From positions 99,203,422 through 99,267,421 of the forward strand of contig OX328132.1 of assembly GCA_946811695.1 (NCBI GenBank): a stretch of DNA of 64,000 bases, in the 5' to 3' direction. The DNA is from Gonocerus acuteangulatus. Lineage: Eukaryota; Arthropoda; Insecta; Hemiptera; Coreidae. Shown here in pieces: positions 33,952 through 46,149 of this stretch. Within the stretch, counting starts at the first letter, position 1, and every line of letters starts with the position of its first letter. Both the position numbers and the translations under genes were made by a program. The notes under the pieces were generated by a model that saw only the letters and a program-made list of their open reading frames with translations, did no database searches and was not told the origin of the DNA.

Positions 33952-34110
33952 ATGGATATGAAGAAAAGGTTGTTTGAAACCTGTATCCTACCAATCGTAA
34001 CTCATTGGAGCCAGGCCTGGTCAGTAACCAAAGCTAACACCAATAGATTACTCTTCCGGCAGCGATCTATCGAAAGAAGTATGGTAAACGTGAAGATAGA
34101 TGGCTTGGAT
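33952..34110 (+). pseudogene. RTE-like LINE reverse-transcriptase C-terminal scrap
   Basis: The frame contains KKRLFETCILPIVTHWSQAW and a following RQRSIERSM, closely resembling the end of RTE-type reverse transcriptases ('kk.lf..cvlPvltYg.etW.ltk' and 'vtqramERaMlg'). Only about 50 codons are recognisable. After about 34110 the frame loses similarity. Expected YADD catalytic motifs would lie upstream and are absent. Non-functional remnant. Confidence 0.6.
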
Positions 34111-34227
34111 TTAAGGGTAATCAACATTGTGCTTATCATTGCCAGATTTGTTGTTATTTATTTTCAACTAGTTAATGTGATATTTGAGATTATGTCGTGT
34201 TCTGTTATAGTACAATTTTTGAGATAA

Positions 34228-35159
34228 TGGATTGATTTTATTCCTTTCATTTTTTTGAAAAATATCCTTGCCTGTATTTTACTCCATTAAGATAAAAAAA
34301 AACATATTTCATTTACATACTACTTTATATACAGATTTGCAAAGTATCTACATACCTACACATTATTTTATATATAGTTCTGTATACGAACTAAATACAT
34401 TCATACTATTTTTTTTTCTATTTTCTTATTTTTTTTTCATTTTCTATTTTTAAATGTGAGGAGACAGGGTCAGATCCGCATTGCAACTCTAAGGAAGGAA
34501 ACTTGACAAGGATATCTCTACATATGTTAGCTAACTCAAGTTAAAGTAAAAAGATAAGAAGGAAGGTGGTCTCGAGAAGTGACAAGAAGCATAGATCATA
34601 GGGAATTCCGCTTACCTATAGGCTAGTGTCCTGAGAAGCGACACTTCTTCTCACTTATTATTTAAATATTTTATTCTAAAGGAAATGTTCACCTTCTTAG
34701 TTATTTAATTTGAATAGAATTTTACTTCTTGAATAATCGTAAATATCCCTTAATGAAATAAAAGGCTATTTTATTTGTCTGGTCATGCATATAGAAGAAG
34801 AGTAAAACAGCATTGCTGGTAAGAGAGCTGAAAACTCTAAGGAAAATATTCCTTAGATAAATATTCGAAGGAAAATATTTCTAAAATATTACGTTCTAGG
34901 GAAAATATGCGATTTTCTTGCCCATAGGGAAAACTATCACTAGTCGTTCATTTGTTTTTAATATGAGTAACATTATATTAAAAGATTGTGCCCCTTTTCT
35001 CTCAAAATGTATTTTTAAAATGGTGGAAGCCCATAGGTATTTTAAACACTTCAATTTCTCATTAACCCCCCCCCCCTTTAATTGGTGCTTTACCTGTTTA
35101 ACGTCATCACCCACTTCAAGAGCAACTTACTTGATTAAGTGCTTGCTCAAAGAATAGCT
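34228..35159. other. No gene recognised
   Basis: AT-rich; the frames on both strands at 34.9-35.1 kb overlap each other and lack motifs. Confidence 0.4.
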
Positions 35160-35640
35160 AACTTCCCATGCTGTTGTTGAGATCAAGGGGCTTCGTTCTC
35201 AAAAGAGAAAACTTCCTATGCTGTAGAGATTAAATTGCTCCGTTTTCAAAGAAGAACAAACTTCCAATGCTGTTGTTGAGATGGAGATGCTTCGTTATGA
35301 AAGAATAGCAAACTTTCCATGATGTTGAGATCAAGGGGCTTCGTTCTCAAAAGTGAACAAACTTCCTGTTATTGTCGAGATCAAAACGCTTCTTTATTAA
35401 AGAAGAGCAAACATTCCATGCTGATGTTGAGGTCAAGAGAGTTTGTTCTAGAAGAAAATCTAATTTGTCATGCTGATGTTGAAATCAAGAGAGTTAGTTC
35501 TACAAGAAAGTCTAACTTGTCATGCTGATGTTGAGATCAAGAGAGTTCGTTCTACAAGAAAGTCTAAATTGTCATGCTGATGTTGAGATCAAGTAGCTTC
35601 GTTCTCAAAATAGATCAAACTTTCAAAGACTTCGTAGATA
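35160..35640. repeat. Degenerate tandem repeat, about 58-bp unit, 8-9 copies
   Basis: Recurring pattern gatgttgagatcaag, cttcgttctcaaaag, aaacttcc-atg. The downstream half (35420-35590) is more uniform (gagagttcgttctacaag) than the upstream half, indicating two rounds of expansion. A 69-codon frame (35319-35528) runs through it but is not conserved across units. Confidence 0.8.
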
Positions 35641-35945
35641 TCAAGAGATTTCTTCTCTAAGAGTACCTGACTTACTATCCTAGCTTTTAATATTTTGAAA
35701 ACGCATAGTTAATAAATGGCATTAAAGGATGCCGCAATGCCTTCAATTTAGACACTTCCGTCAATTACTGCGCCAATTCATCGAAATCTACAATGAAATT
35801 TCCCATCGACGCACAGTGGGGTATAGGAATGATAATCGTGGCCAAAAATATTTCTGATACTTAATTCATTTTCTTTGATTATATACTCTGAAAAATGGGT
35901 CATATATGATTTCAGCAATGGGTTTTAGGGCAATAATAGGATTCT
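35641..35945. other. No gene recognised
   Basis: Unique sequence between the tandem array and a SINE. Confidence 0.4.
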
Positions 35946-36092
35946 GGGGTGTCCCGAGGTCTAGTGGATAGCACCTTTGATTCATAAGCGGGAGATGGTG
36001 GGTTCAATTCCCACCGGCGGCAGGAATTTTCTTATCCCACAGTTCGTTGGGAAAGTTCCTCGCTGCAACTTGGAAAATAAATAAATAAATAA
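35946..36092 (+). mobile_element. SINE A, shortened copy with AAAT tail
   Basis: Head gggtgtcccgaggtctagtg (A box) and gtgggttcaattccc (B box), body ggcggcaggaattttc and tcccacagttcgttggg, then cttggaaaataaataaataa. The distal body seen in the 23.1 kb copy is missing. Confidence 0.75.
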
Positions 36093-36176
36093 TAGGATTC
36101 TGTTGTTTTAAATAATTTGTAATTGTTAGGTATAATACGTATAATTTTATAAATTTACTACCAATGTTATCAGATG

Positions 36177-36236
36177 ACACACACATGCAGACACGCCTAC
36201 ACACACACCCACCCACCCACGCGCACGCACGCAAGT
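36177..36236. repeat. AC / ACCC / ACGC microsatellite
   Basis: cacacac, cacccaccc and gcacgcacg runs. Confidence 0.85.
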
Positions 36237-36679
36237 AGTGCCAATTTTGAATAAGCATCCTGTATTTATTTGCACGGGATGGGAGCTTGCTTTTTTTTTT
36301 TCTTTTTTTTTTATATCCTTTAAAATATCACCAGCTTGAGGATTACCTTGGCAATTGCATTTGTGTAGCATACAGCAATTGCATTGAGCCAGTAGTAGTA
36401 TGTAAGATTTTACTTTTACTCTCTTCGACTCAGTCTCTGGATTCTTCGAATCTATACAATGGTCGTCATTTTTGCCCTTGCTAACAATAATTTACCGTGT
36501 AGCCACACTTCATTTTTTGTGCACAAAAATATCTTCTTTTTAATGTGGTGCTTTCAATTTTTATTTAAACTGTAATTTGAAACGAGAAAATATGTAGTTT
36601 GATTTAATTTATTTGTTTTTCTGAATAATTGTCATATTTTCTAAAAAATTCTTCGTAAAAATTTCTGGGCAAATTCTGT

Positions 36680-36755
36680 TTTTTTTTGTTTTTTTTTTGT
36701 TTTTTTTGTGTGTGCAGCGGCTGCTGAGGCCATTAGCACATCTAGTTGTTCTTTA
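36680..36755 (-). mobile_element. SINE A tail remnant with poly-T
   Basis: Interrupted poly-T, then gtgcagcggctgctgaggcc and attagcaca, a mutated family 3' end. Confidence 0.35.
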
Positions 36756-38825
36756 TAATTAAGGTTCTTTTATTTGATGCATGATGTCAAATACATTTTG
36801 TCATTATTTTGACTCCGGAAAAGAACAAACATAAGAAATGCATTCGTGAACTATGACTTTCAATGGCATGTACACGCACATCCGCGCGAATCCGCGATTT
36901 CTGATTATATATTCTTAAAGCTGAATAATTCCTTTTAATATTGATATAAAAACAACAGGTTGGAAATGCTTGGAAGTATAACATAAACCTTCGAGTTATG
37001 TCAAATTTGACGTTAAAAAGGAATATTTTCTTATGACGTCAAACTAATTAACAAATGGCCTAATTATTGCTAAAAAGTAATGAATGTACTCTCGCTTATC
37101 TGCTTCAGGGTGATCCATAACCAAAAATGCAATAAAAATTCCAAACTCGAGAAAAATTAATTTTTTAAACAGATAAATATACGGAGAAGAGATAACAAGT
37201 CAGTTTCCTATTAAAAACTGTAGACTTTGTTGTGGTACACCTGGCTTACGGGTAATGCCAGGACGGGGATTAACCTTACATGTTGTGCACAAACTATTCA
37301 AGTATTTTTAGCAGTAATTACTTTTCGTCTCGGATAACTTTTGACCAGTATTTCGGGGCAAATACCCCACTGTGCGACGATCTGTTTGGGAGGAATTCCC
37401 TGAGCTTCATTAGCTATCTAATTAATCTAACTATCGTTCAATACACTAGTTAATATTGCATAGTGCAGTATTGCAATTAATCAACTCGACAAATTACATT
37501 GGCTTCACTGAAGAGCATTAAACACCACTTTTGGACTAGATTATCCCTACTTAACAGATTTAGATAAACCTGTACATAATGGAATAGAAATTCGATCGAT
37601 CGGCTAAAAGTTTCTTTAATAATGGGATTTTCACTAATTCATTAAGGTGTAAATCCATTCTTTGAGATAGATATGGATATCACTTACCTAAAAAAATAAA
37701 AATAGAATTAACACGATTTAATTAAGGGAATGACTCTTTTTTTCAATTTATCACTTTTATACACCTATTGCATTTGCAATAAATCATTTTGTTTTCAATG
37801 AACAATCGTAAATATTCTTAGTGATTATGTTCAATTAGTAATACATATTATTATTATTATATTATTGTTAGCAACAATCCTTAGATTGTTAAGTTAAGCA
37901 TTAATTAATTTTAAAAAAATACCAAAACCCGGGAACGTACAGAACATGTAATTTAACCTTTTTTTTAACATAAACACCGAGAAAATAAACATTGGAAAGT
38001 GTAAATATCTCTACATATTTTGAGAGTACTTTTATTTTATTCCAAAAAACTTATAAGTTACATGTGACATCCGAGGATAATGGATTTGTAGGAGATCACA
38101 TTTCCTCAAGATAAAATGATCAAGTGTGTTCACCGTAAAATTATTAAGGACATACCTACGTTTTACATATCCTGAATTCCCATATTTCATTTTAGGCATA
38201 TATATACCACTATAACCACTTTATATTTACATTTGAGGAAAAGAAAAATGAGCTTCCTTACTTTGCCTCCAAACTTTGCATTCAATTTGTTAAAGATAGA
38301 ATCAACGTGATTAATGGTGGACTGATATAGTCCTGTGCTTCTAAAGTGTATATGTGGCGGAAGGTATATATGTAAACCAGGGATTTAAAATAATTGATAA
38401 ATTTTATTTTTTTAAAAAACAACATTTTTTAAACTATGTAGAAAGTAAAAGTTCTAAAATAAATTTTTGGGTTTAAACTTTTTTTGAAAAGACTTTTTTT
38501 TTACTGTTGTTTTTCAACTTACAAAATAATAGTTTTAAAGTAATTGTCATTAAAATACACAATAAGAAAAAGATTAAAGGAGTAAACTTAAGCTGCTAAT
38601 GTTTATTTTTTGTTTTGTATCAACAAATATATTTCAGTAAATAAACAAAAATAAATGTACATTTCACTTATTTTGAAGAATTAATTCAATTTTTAATACT
38701 ATATCCTGTAAGTTTGTGGGACTTAGATTATATCTATAATCATTAAATACATACCTTTGGGTTGAAAAGGCTAATCAACACTTACTTCAGAGGCTAGACA
38801 GTGTACGATAAAGTGCTAGTTAATA
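36756..38825. other. Unique sequence, no gene recognised
   Basis: No supported frame. 37380-37560 is non-repetitive with several TAAT/ATTA words (ctaattaatc, caattaatcaac). The rest is AT-rich. Confidence 0.35.
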
Positions 38826-39524
38826 CAGTGGAACATGGATAATTCGAACTTCCATAATTCGAAATCGTCTTTAATTCGAATATTTCTCTCGGTCCCTAGA
38901 ATTTAGGGCATAAACAATGTAAAAAAAATCGTGGTTAATTGGAATAAAATTTTGGATACTCCGAATTTATCGAGTCTGTAACTCCAATGGGAAGTGGACA
39001 GAGAGGCGGTCTATCTTAAATCTTGTGAAAATATTCTTGCCTCGGGTTAGAAGGATAGTAACATACGGATGCAGGGGTCCCACATCCGCTTCGGACAAGA
39101 AGCGCGGCGGTCTCATAGTCTAGTTCTTGGACTCTAGGAGTTCTGCAAAGTGGTGGGTCGCGCTTCCTCCCTTCCAGGGGTTCTAGTTACATACACCATC
39201 CTGTGGTTTTATCCTAGAATTCCCTCCCACCATCATTTCTTATTCAGTTATAAGTCAGCGCCTAGATCGGTTGTATTGTTTGTGCCTTGAATTTCTGGTG
39301 TACAGTGCACTTCAGTGAGTTGTTGATTTCAGTTGTCGAAGCCTAGAAGTTATAAAACTTTAACGTTTATTATGTATATATATTTTTTTTAAATTAAAAA
39401 ATGTGAAAATATGAAGTTCGATTTTTTAGCCATTTCTTTTCAAAAACTTTTGTTATTCGAATTTTGGATAATTCGAACTTTTTTATCGGTCCCTAGGGGA
39501 TCGAATTATCCAAGTTCCAAGTTG
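38826..39524. mobile_element. pogo/Tigger-like non-autonomous element
   Basis: TA (38824-38825) precedes cagtggaacatggataattc. The right end in reverse reads caacttggaacttggataat, followed by TA (39525-39526). Inside both ends lie repeated ATAATTCGAA words (38840-38880 and 39455-39500). CAGTGGAAC-type ends with TTCGAAT subterminal words and TA targets are typical of pogo/Tigger. The 699-bp interior lacks transposase. Confidence 0.65.
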
Positions 39525-39526
39525 TA

Positions 39527-40337
39527 TTCTTAATTCATGTTTATTTAAAATCTGTTCTGTATGTTTAAATTGTGCTGGCCTATGTATACACATCCGTACT
39601 AGTTAATATAGGTATAGAAGTTTATTCTGTCCAGTATTCCAGATTTTTTAAACCAATGAAACCCTAAGATTCTCTAGTGTTATTAACAATCACGTATGGA
39701 ATAATTTGACTTAAAATGTTGCATGTTGAAATTATTAAAAAGCGTTTATAGATATTTTAACATCAGATAGAGGTTAAGGAGTTGATGCATGATTTATTTT
39801 TTGTTTCTCATAAAATTAGGCAAAGGTTTGATGGATGAGGGAAGTTAGGAGGCTACCAGGAGGGAGATGGAACTTTTCCTTCTGGAGTTCTGTAGGCTAA
39901 TGGAAGTGTGGATACTCGATCCGATAGAAGTAGGACCAAGATTTGCATATCCACTATTCGATATCCGGTCAGCACACTATAAAGTATTATTATTATATCT
40001 AAATAGAAATAAAAATGATTTGTAATAATTAGTATAATAATTAACCAAGCCAAAAGTAAATCATGGCTGTGACTATCATAATTTTTTTTCTATTTGTATA
40101 TAATGGCGTGTCAACCCTTAAGGTCATTAACGCCATTCCTTTGAGTGGTAATTTTCATTATAATTCTGTAATAAGTGTTAATATGTATATAGCTCTGATG
40201 AAATTGCTATTAATAATTGTTTTATTTGCCCACATTTTTTAAAGTTAACCTTATTTTCACAGATTGCAGGAATTGCGAACAACTATACGGTATCCGAACA
40301 ACTATAATAGACACCAATGACCCGCGTGGTTAAATTG

Positions 40338-40372
<35 letters not shown>

Positions 40373-41077
40373 AAAAAAAAAAAAAAAAAAAAAACACATT
40401 AGCTGGAAGACTCTCAAGGCGAAGTTTTAGGCGATGAAGCCAAACAAGTAAGACTACTTTTTCACTTTTGAGAGCCCACGAAACTAATCGAAAACAATTA
40501 GCTAACTCTGAACTGTTTATTATAGGTTTACAGTAGAAATCAATCTCAAGACTTTTAAAATAATTATTAATACAAAGTAAATTATGATAGATTATACTCT
40601 TAATTTGTTTATAATTAAATGAATAATTTTAGATTATTATAACCATCAAAGAGCAGCCGCTTGGAAAAGACGTGCTTACAAAATATGAAAAAAAAATTAA
40701 GAAAGAGACTAAAATTTATTTTGTTTATTCGTTTCTATGTTCAAATTATATCAATTTATAATATAGTGAGTACTAAAGCTTTAAGAGCGCGTCGAGATTT
40801 CTTTCGTAAAAAAAAAAAAAATATCATCTCCATTGTCTTGACTAGAAAACGGAGGCACATTGGCCTAATAATGTGTGTTCTTAACACATTAAAACCATTG
40901 AAAAAATAAGTAAACAAATGGATGTCAAAATTAAAATAAAAAATATTTATGAATTAATTGCGGTTTTTTTTCTTTGTTAAATATTCACATGATAGCTTGA
41001 TTATATAATTCGAATATTATAGTGGTCACCGGCGACTGCACAAAGAAACTGAACTGAGTGACAAGACCGATCTAATC
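39527..41077. other. No gene recognised; poly-A tract
   Basis: AT-rich, with a poly-A tract at about 40341-40394 and a possible SINE A tail remnant at 40080-40145 (ggcgtgtcaacc, cattaacgcc). The 82-codon frame at 40661-40909 is Lys/Arg-rich low-complexity. Confidence 0.4.
40341..40394. repeat. Poly-A tract with one C
   Basis: Over 50 nearly uninterrupted adenines. Confidence 0.95.
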
Positions 41078-41079
41078 TA

Positions 41080-42361
41080 CGAGGTAAGGTCCATAAGTTT
41101 CCGGCCTGTCCTGCTTCCCCTGCTTCAAACGTGCCGGGACCTGCACGCCTATGCAGGTCCATGCCTGCTCACTCCATACCCATCGGCCGCACTTCCTCAG
41201 TCTGGTCAGTCAGTGTCCAGCCTTGAAGGAAACTCCCCATTTTTACAATGTTCAAACTCGAGTACCGTGCGGTAATTAAATTCTTTTGTAAAGAGGGTCT
41301 TGATCCTGCGCAAATTAAAGAGCGCTTGGATTGTAATACGGGCAGTCCTCCCCCTCGTATTCCACACTGAAATAATGGGCAAAATTATTTATGTAAGGGA
41401 GAGAAAGTCTAGAAGATGACCCACGTCCCGATCGCCCATTGGAAGCTGTCACTTCTGAAACAATCCAACTTGTGGAATCTGAATTGCTGTCTGACCGGCG
41501 ACTAAAAACCAAGGAAATAACAGCGAGGTTAGGCTTTCAAAACCAAGTGTTTTGAGGATCATCAAAGAACATTTGCATATGAACAAGGTTAGTGCAAGAT
41601 GGGTTCCAAAAATTCTTTCAGCTGCTCAAAAACAGGAACGAGTTCACTGTTGCAATGAATTTTTACGCGAGTATAATGGCGACCCAAGGATTGTTTTGGA
41701 CTCAATTGTAACTGGGGATGAGACAATGGTTCTATATTATGACCCACTCAGCAAAAGAGAGTCCATGGAATGGAGAAGACCAGGAGAAGCGCCTCCTTTA
41801 AAGGCAAAAGTCACGCAGTCAACTAAAAAGATAATGACCACAATTTTTTGGGACTGTAAAGGAATACTACTGATAGATTTTAAAGAAAGGAATACCACAA
41901 TGAATGGTGAGTATTATGCAGCCCTACTTCACCGGTTACGAGATGCCATTAAAGAGAAGAGGCGAGGGAAGTTAAGCAGAGGTGTCCGCCTCCTTCACGT
42001 CAATGCCTCTGTCCACAGAGCATTGATTTCCAAGGCCACTGTGAAGGACTGTGGATTCCAAGAAATCTCTCACCCACCCTTCAGCCCAGACTTGGCCCCT
42101 AGCGATTTCTACCTTTTCTCAAAGTTAAAATCTGACCTTCGTGGAAGGCGATTTAATACCGACGAAGAGCTCCAAGCAGCAGTGGAAGAACATTTTTTTA
42201 ATAAAGAAGAAAATTATTTTTTTCATGGTATAGAAATGTTGCCAAAGCGTTGTATTAAGTGTGTTGAACTTAGAGGAGAATATATTGAAAAACTGTAAAA
42301 CCAGTTTTTTTCTTTCACCTTTCCTTCTATCCCAGGCCGGAAACTTATGGACCTTACTACG
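41080..42361 (+). mobile_element. Full-length dead mariner transposon
   Basis: Terminal inverted repeats 41080-41108 and 42333-42361 match over 29 bp with two mismatches near the tip (shared inner part taaggtccataagtttccgg). TA dinucleotides flank both (41078-41079, 42362-42363), the mariner target duplication. The 1282-bp length equals a standard complete mariner. The single gene inside is broken, so the element could move only in trans, if at all. Confidence 0.93.
41248..42298 (+). pseudogene. mariner transposase (D,D34D type), inactivated
   Basis: ATG at 41248 opens an N-terminal helix-turn-helix region (MFKLEYRAVIKFF). A frameshift near 41340 follows, and two in-frame stops lie in the second helix-turn-helix block before GRESLEDDPRP. 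A second frameshift near 41541 leads into the frame 41552-42298, which is open to its end. That frame holds WVP, the first catalytic Asp (VTGDET, residue 56 from 41552), FWD, the second catalytic position (residue 150, LLHVNAS, Val instead of the invariant Asp) and the third Asp 34 residues later (APSDF, residue 185). Similar to vertumnana-type mariners. At least two frameshifts, two stops and one lost catalytic residue make it non-functional. Confidence 0.92.
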
Positions 42362-42363
42362 TA

Positions 42364-43524
42364 ATATTAACCTGTTAATTAACTCTGCCTCCCTAAATTT
42401 AGAATTTGAATGAAATAATTTATTTTCAAAAGTTAAAGTTAGCTAAATAATTAAAATGACAAACAGGGCATGATAATTACATTAATTACAATTAGGTACT
42501 TTTTTAATCAAATAAAAGAATTTCTTTGAAATCACGTGTATAATCATTTTAATTTTATTTTATATTAATCCATGCTTAAATTGTTTACCACTTTACTCTG
42601 CTCTTCAAGCGACCCGCACCTACAACACATAACTTCTGAAAATCTAAAAACACACTACAAAGGATATGAAAATATTTTGCAAAAATATTTCATAAATTAC
42701 TTCTCTAATTAAACCATAAAGTATAAACACCCGTGTGAGTAGGAAATAAAAAGTAAAGACATATAAAATACGAAAGAAAATAAAAAGTTTTTTTTTAAAT
42801 TATTTTAAGAGCTCCGCAACGGCGGCGTTTTACTCTTTTTTAATTAACAAACAAATATAAATTTATATGCCCACAATGATCAGTAACTTAGAGAACCAAA
42901 TACAACAAAGAGAACGTTAAACAAAATTTTACAGATTTGTGTACAGAATTAAGAACTATATATTATTTACAGCAGTGCTACTTACACAACAGTTAGTATA
43001 TTTACATAACATAACGCTAAAACTACTAATTATATATTATATATTGGGTCATGGAGTGTAGTCTTGTGCCCAAGTAAAATTAATTCATATTAAGTTGTAA
43101 ACAAAACATAATGATAAAAAAAAAAAAAAAAAAAATGTAATCTTATAAACGTTTGAGCCCGACTCCATTGCTGCGGATGGACTGAACAATCACTTTTTAA
43201 ATTTAGATTTGAAAACCCCGTAAAAGAAACTGCACTTGTTAGCTCAACTTGTACAATTTATTTATCGATTTTTGTGTAACATTCGCCCATCCACACAAAA
43301 TTTAAAAGTTTTCGTTTTTTGTATTAAAATATCCGCCAATGGTGTATTTTTAGTTTGCAAAATAGTTGTGAAATTCCTTCAAAACTAAACTCGTACACAC
43401 TGCTGGTGTTCCTGTCAGCCCTTTGTCATGTAAGTCAACATTCAGAAATGCGCATCTCTAAAATTTGAGTTCTTCGAGTTTTCTTTGTGAATAAGTCAAA
43501 CTCGCTGTCTAAAACCTTTAATGG

Positions 43525-43526
<2 letters not shown>
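42364..43526. other. AT-rich sequence, no gene recognised
   Basis: Poly-A at about 43118-43136. No supported frame. Confidence 0.45.

Positions 43527-43527
<1 letters not shown>

Positions 43528-43568
<41 letters not shown>
43528..43568. repeat. (TA)n microsatellite
   Basis: TA repeats. Confidence 0.95.
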
Positions 43569-43574
<6 letters not shown>

Positions 43575-44799
43575 TAAATATATAAGATACTGGTAGGAGT
43601 TGCTTCCCAAAACTGTTTAAAATATTAACTTAAATTTGCGACGTGTTTAGGGTCATCACCAGGCATCTTATATTAAGTTGTGTTAAGGTCTATTTTAATT
43701 TTTAAATTTCTTTTTATGGTCCATAAATATTAAATATTTAGAGTGAACTTTAAATCCGGGCATGAATCTTCATGATTTGTTGAGTCGACAAGTTATATTC
43801 ACACTTACTTCTCAGTGTGAATTATACTCAACAGTCTTGTTTACTTGGCTGCATTATGGTGACTGGTTGCTAATTATACCTGGTAAGATAATGATTCTAA
43901 ATGTATCGTTTTCAAATTATTAAGTATATTTTATAATCACAAGTTAATCCGAAGAATTTTCATTTGAATCTGAGCCAAGGTTGCGGAAAAGTGGAGGCAG
44001 GTCGTGTCAAAGCCGCCGAGTTTCTGTCCGGAAACTAGGCTCATCAGCAGAGAAGAGCTCCCTTCAAAACTCAGTTGCTTCTCTGAAGTGCGTTGTTCAA
44101 ACAACTAACTTGTTTGGGTCGCTTCATCTCCCCGGAAAGTAAGAAGAGTTTTCGTCTCAGGAAACTTTTGCTGAAGATAACTTTCTTAAGCAAATGTGAA
44201 GGGGCGTTAAATTTCAAGCTATAGGCTCAGCAATGCCTGTTTCCTCAGTCCTAAGCAAAATCTTGGAGAAAACATTTCACCCAGCCTGTATCATTGTCCA
44301 TGCTAGGGCTTTAATCAATTTAAATACAAATTTCTCTTCAGGATTATTATTTTAATTGATTAACTAATTATTTACTTCTCCACATTTACCCGCCAGACAC
44401 TTACACCTGGCTTTTGATAGAGTTTCGAAGATTTTACTTGCCAACATCCAGTAAAAAAGTCCAATTCATAGAAACAACGTATCATTATTAACCAATTGAC
44501 TGCTATATTCAAGACACTTGCGTTGTGCGGGTCATGTGGATTTCTTTTTTCCGGTGGTACACCGAATTTTATTATTCTGAACTACCAGAATAACAAGCAA
44601 AAGACCTAGGTAGTGCGAGAATTCAGTTTTATGAGAAAACACAGCGCCTATGTGTTCAAATGAGATTGAATTGTTTATTGTTGTGTAAGGCTGCAGCTAC
44701 TTTGGCCGACAACGGCCGACGTGAGTGCCTACATTGGTTCCGACCCGATCCGATCCGATCTAGTCACAGCTCGTCAGAAATGAAATCGTAGTGAAGTGA
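43569..44799. other. No gene; decayed hammerhead-like remnants on minus strand
   Basis: Minus strand near 43635-43665 reads ctggtgatgaccctaaacac then gtcgc, resembling a hammerhead with its GAAAC segment deleted. Minus strand near 44015-44060 reads ctgatgagcctagtttccgg then acagaaactcgg, with the core and GAAAC present but no convincing helix II. 44220-44400 is unique, with TAATTGATTAACTAATTA-type words. Confidence 0.3.
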
Positions 44800-45095
44800 A
44801 AATGAGTAATTAATTTAAGAAATACCACCTAATTCATTTTGGTAGTCTGTGCTCTCCCTAGGTAGGCGTTTTACACTAAAGTCTGTATTACATATATTAC
44901 AAATTGGTTTGTTAAGCCATGTCATGGGATAATCCTGTGTAAGTCTTGAGTGTCCAATTCGGAGTCAAGCGAGTACAATCTCCTGTCGTCTGTTGTCTCG
45001 GTAGCTGGATGTCCACTCCTGAGTTATAGTTTTGATTCTACGTAATTTATTTTTGGTTAGTCGAGTCCAACTGTCTTGTCAATAACAAAATATTT
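44800..45095 (-). pseudogene. I-type LINE C-terminal fragment
   Basis: The minus-strand frame gives QEWTSSYRDNRRQEIVLARL, RIGHSRLTQDYPM and KPICNICNTDFSVK. This parallels the C-terminus of the LINE at 48.8-49.1 kb (AWSSSSRDVRREEVVLCRL, RIGHTLLTH, CRQCNLPLTVK), ending in a CxxC zinc-knuckle region whose His/Cys half is lost. Upstream RT and RNase H domains are absent. Confidence 0.65.
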
Positions 45096-45169
45096 TGTTT
45101 GATTGCTCGTGAAGTCTTTTTTTTTAGAAAGAAAGAAATTTAAATATGGTTATATTGCATAATGTGATT

Positions 45170-45170
45170 A

Positions 45171-45221
<51 letters not shown>
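45170..45221. repeat. (TA)n microsatellite
   Basis: TA repeats at the 3' end of a minus-strand LINE fragment. Confidence 0.95.
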
Positions 45222-45222
<1 letters not shown>

Positions 45223-45229
45223 TATTTAC

Positions 45230-45785
45230 AGAATATTGCAATTGTATTATGCAAGTTTGATACTGGTCACTTGCCGACGCCTCAGGTGTCCCCAGTTGTC
45301 AGCCGAATACCTTCCTTGTTAGGAAGGATTCTAGGATGACCTGGAGTTAACGTTAACCACATCCTGCGACTAGCAGGGAGGATTGGAGGCGAATGAGACG
45401 TGGCCTGTGATATCATGAGGAGGGAAAATATCCCTCGATATCACTCTCAATAATATAATTACACTAATTTTTGATCACTCCCCGACACTTCACTACGTTA
45501 GTAGATCTCGGGGCCACTTCCTGTTAAGGCGTCTTCGTGGGGAGGAAGGATGATTGGTGCTGGATAAGGATTGGGCTATAGGATTAGGATGATTGATTAA
45601 TTTACTATGGAAAGATGAGAAGCGGCTAGTGAATATATGTTGGACAAAAGGTATATTTAGGTCATTATGGAGGGTGCGATTCGAAACATAATAAGGAGCA
45701 TTAACTATGGTACGTAGGACTTCGGATTGAAATGCTTGGATTCAGTGGATGTTGGAATGCTTGGCTGTCACCCAAAGTTCTAAAA
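45230..45785 (-). pseudogene. Jockey-type LINE 3' fragment with C-terminus and 3' UTR
   Basis: The minus strand encodes the Jockey-clade C-terminal signature in an almost open frame: LELWVTAKHSNIH, an in-frame stop, QAFQSEVLRTIVNAPYYVSN, RTLHNDLNIPFV and SPRRRLNRKWPRDLLT, then a stop near 45490. About 260 bp of 3' UTR follows, ending with ctgtaaataaacatatata at a (TA)n. The fragment is 5'-truncated, as usual for LINEs. The copy at 30.4-31.0 kb belongs to a related element. Confidence 0.8.
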
Positions 45786-45959
45786 TGTGATTATATAAGC
45801 ATTATGTTTTAAAAGGTTGTTCAGAGTATCCCCTCTAAAGATGTACCCGTTACGTAATATATTTACGATGGAATATAAGAGAAAACATTGCTGTAGGAGT
45901 GAAAGTAAAGCGCACGCGTATTTTATGAATAATATCTTTTTTCTTTTTTTTTTTTTTTT

Positions 45960-46143
45960 TTTGGACACCCTGTGGTCTAGAGAATAACGCCGTGATTTCC
46001 ATGCGGATATGAAGGTTTGAATCCCTTCTGCAGCTGGGATTTTTCTAATTTCTGGGAATGTTGAGAAAGTTCCCGGCTGCACCATGGATGTCAGCTCTAA
46101 TGGTCCAGATATCGGTGCGCAATAAAAAAAGAAAAATAAAAAC
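45960..46143 (+). mobile_element. SINE A variant subfamily
   Basis: Head accctgtggtctagagaata (A box) and ggtttgaatccc (B box), body gggaatgttgagaaagttcc, ggctgcaccatggatgtcag, cggtgcgcaataaaaaaag. It shares the layout of SINE A but differs in many positions. It is preceded by poly-T at about 45944-45961. Confidence 0.7.
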
Positions 46144-46149
46144 ATCATT

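Noticed and set aside
34896..35157. Genes on both strands at 34.9-35.15 kb
   Set aside because: Mutually antisense frames in AT-rich DNA, with no motif on either strand.
35319..35528. Frame across the 58-bp tandem repeat as a repeat protein
   Set aside because: Units are degenerate, the unit length is not a stable multiple of three and the frame is not kept through the array.
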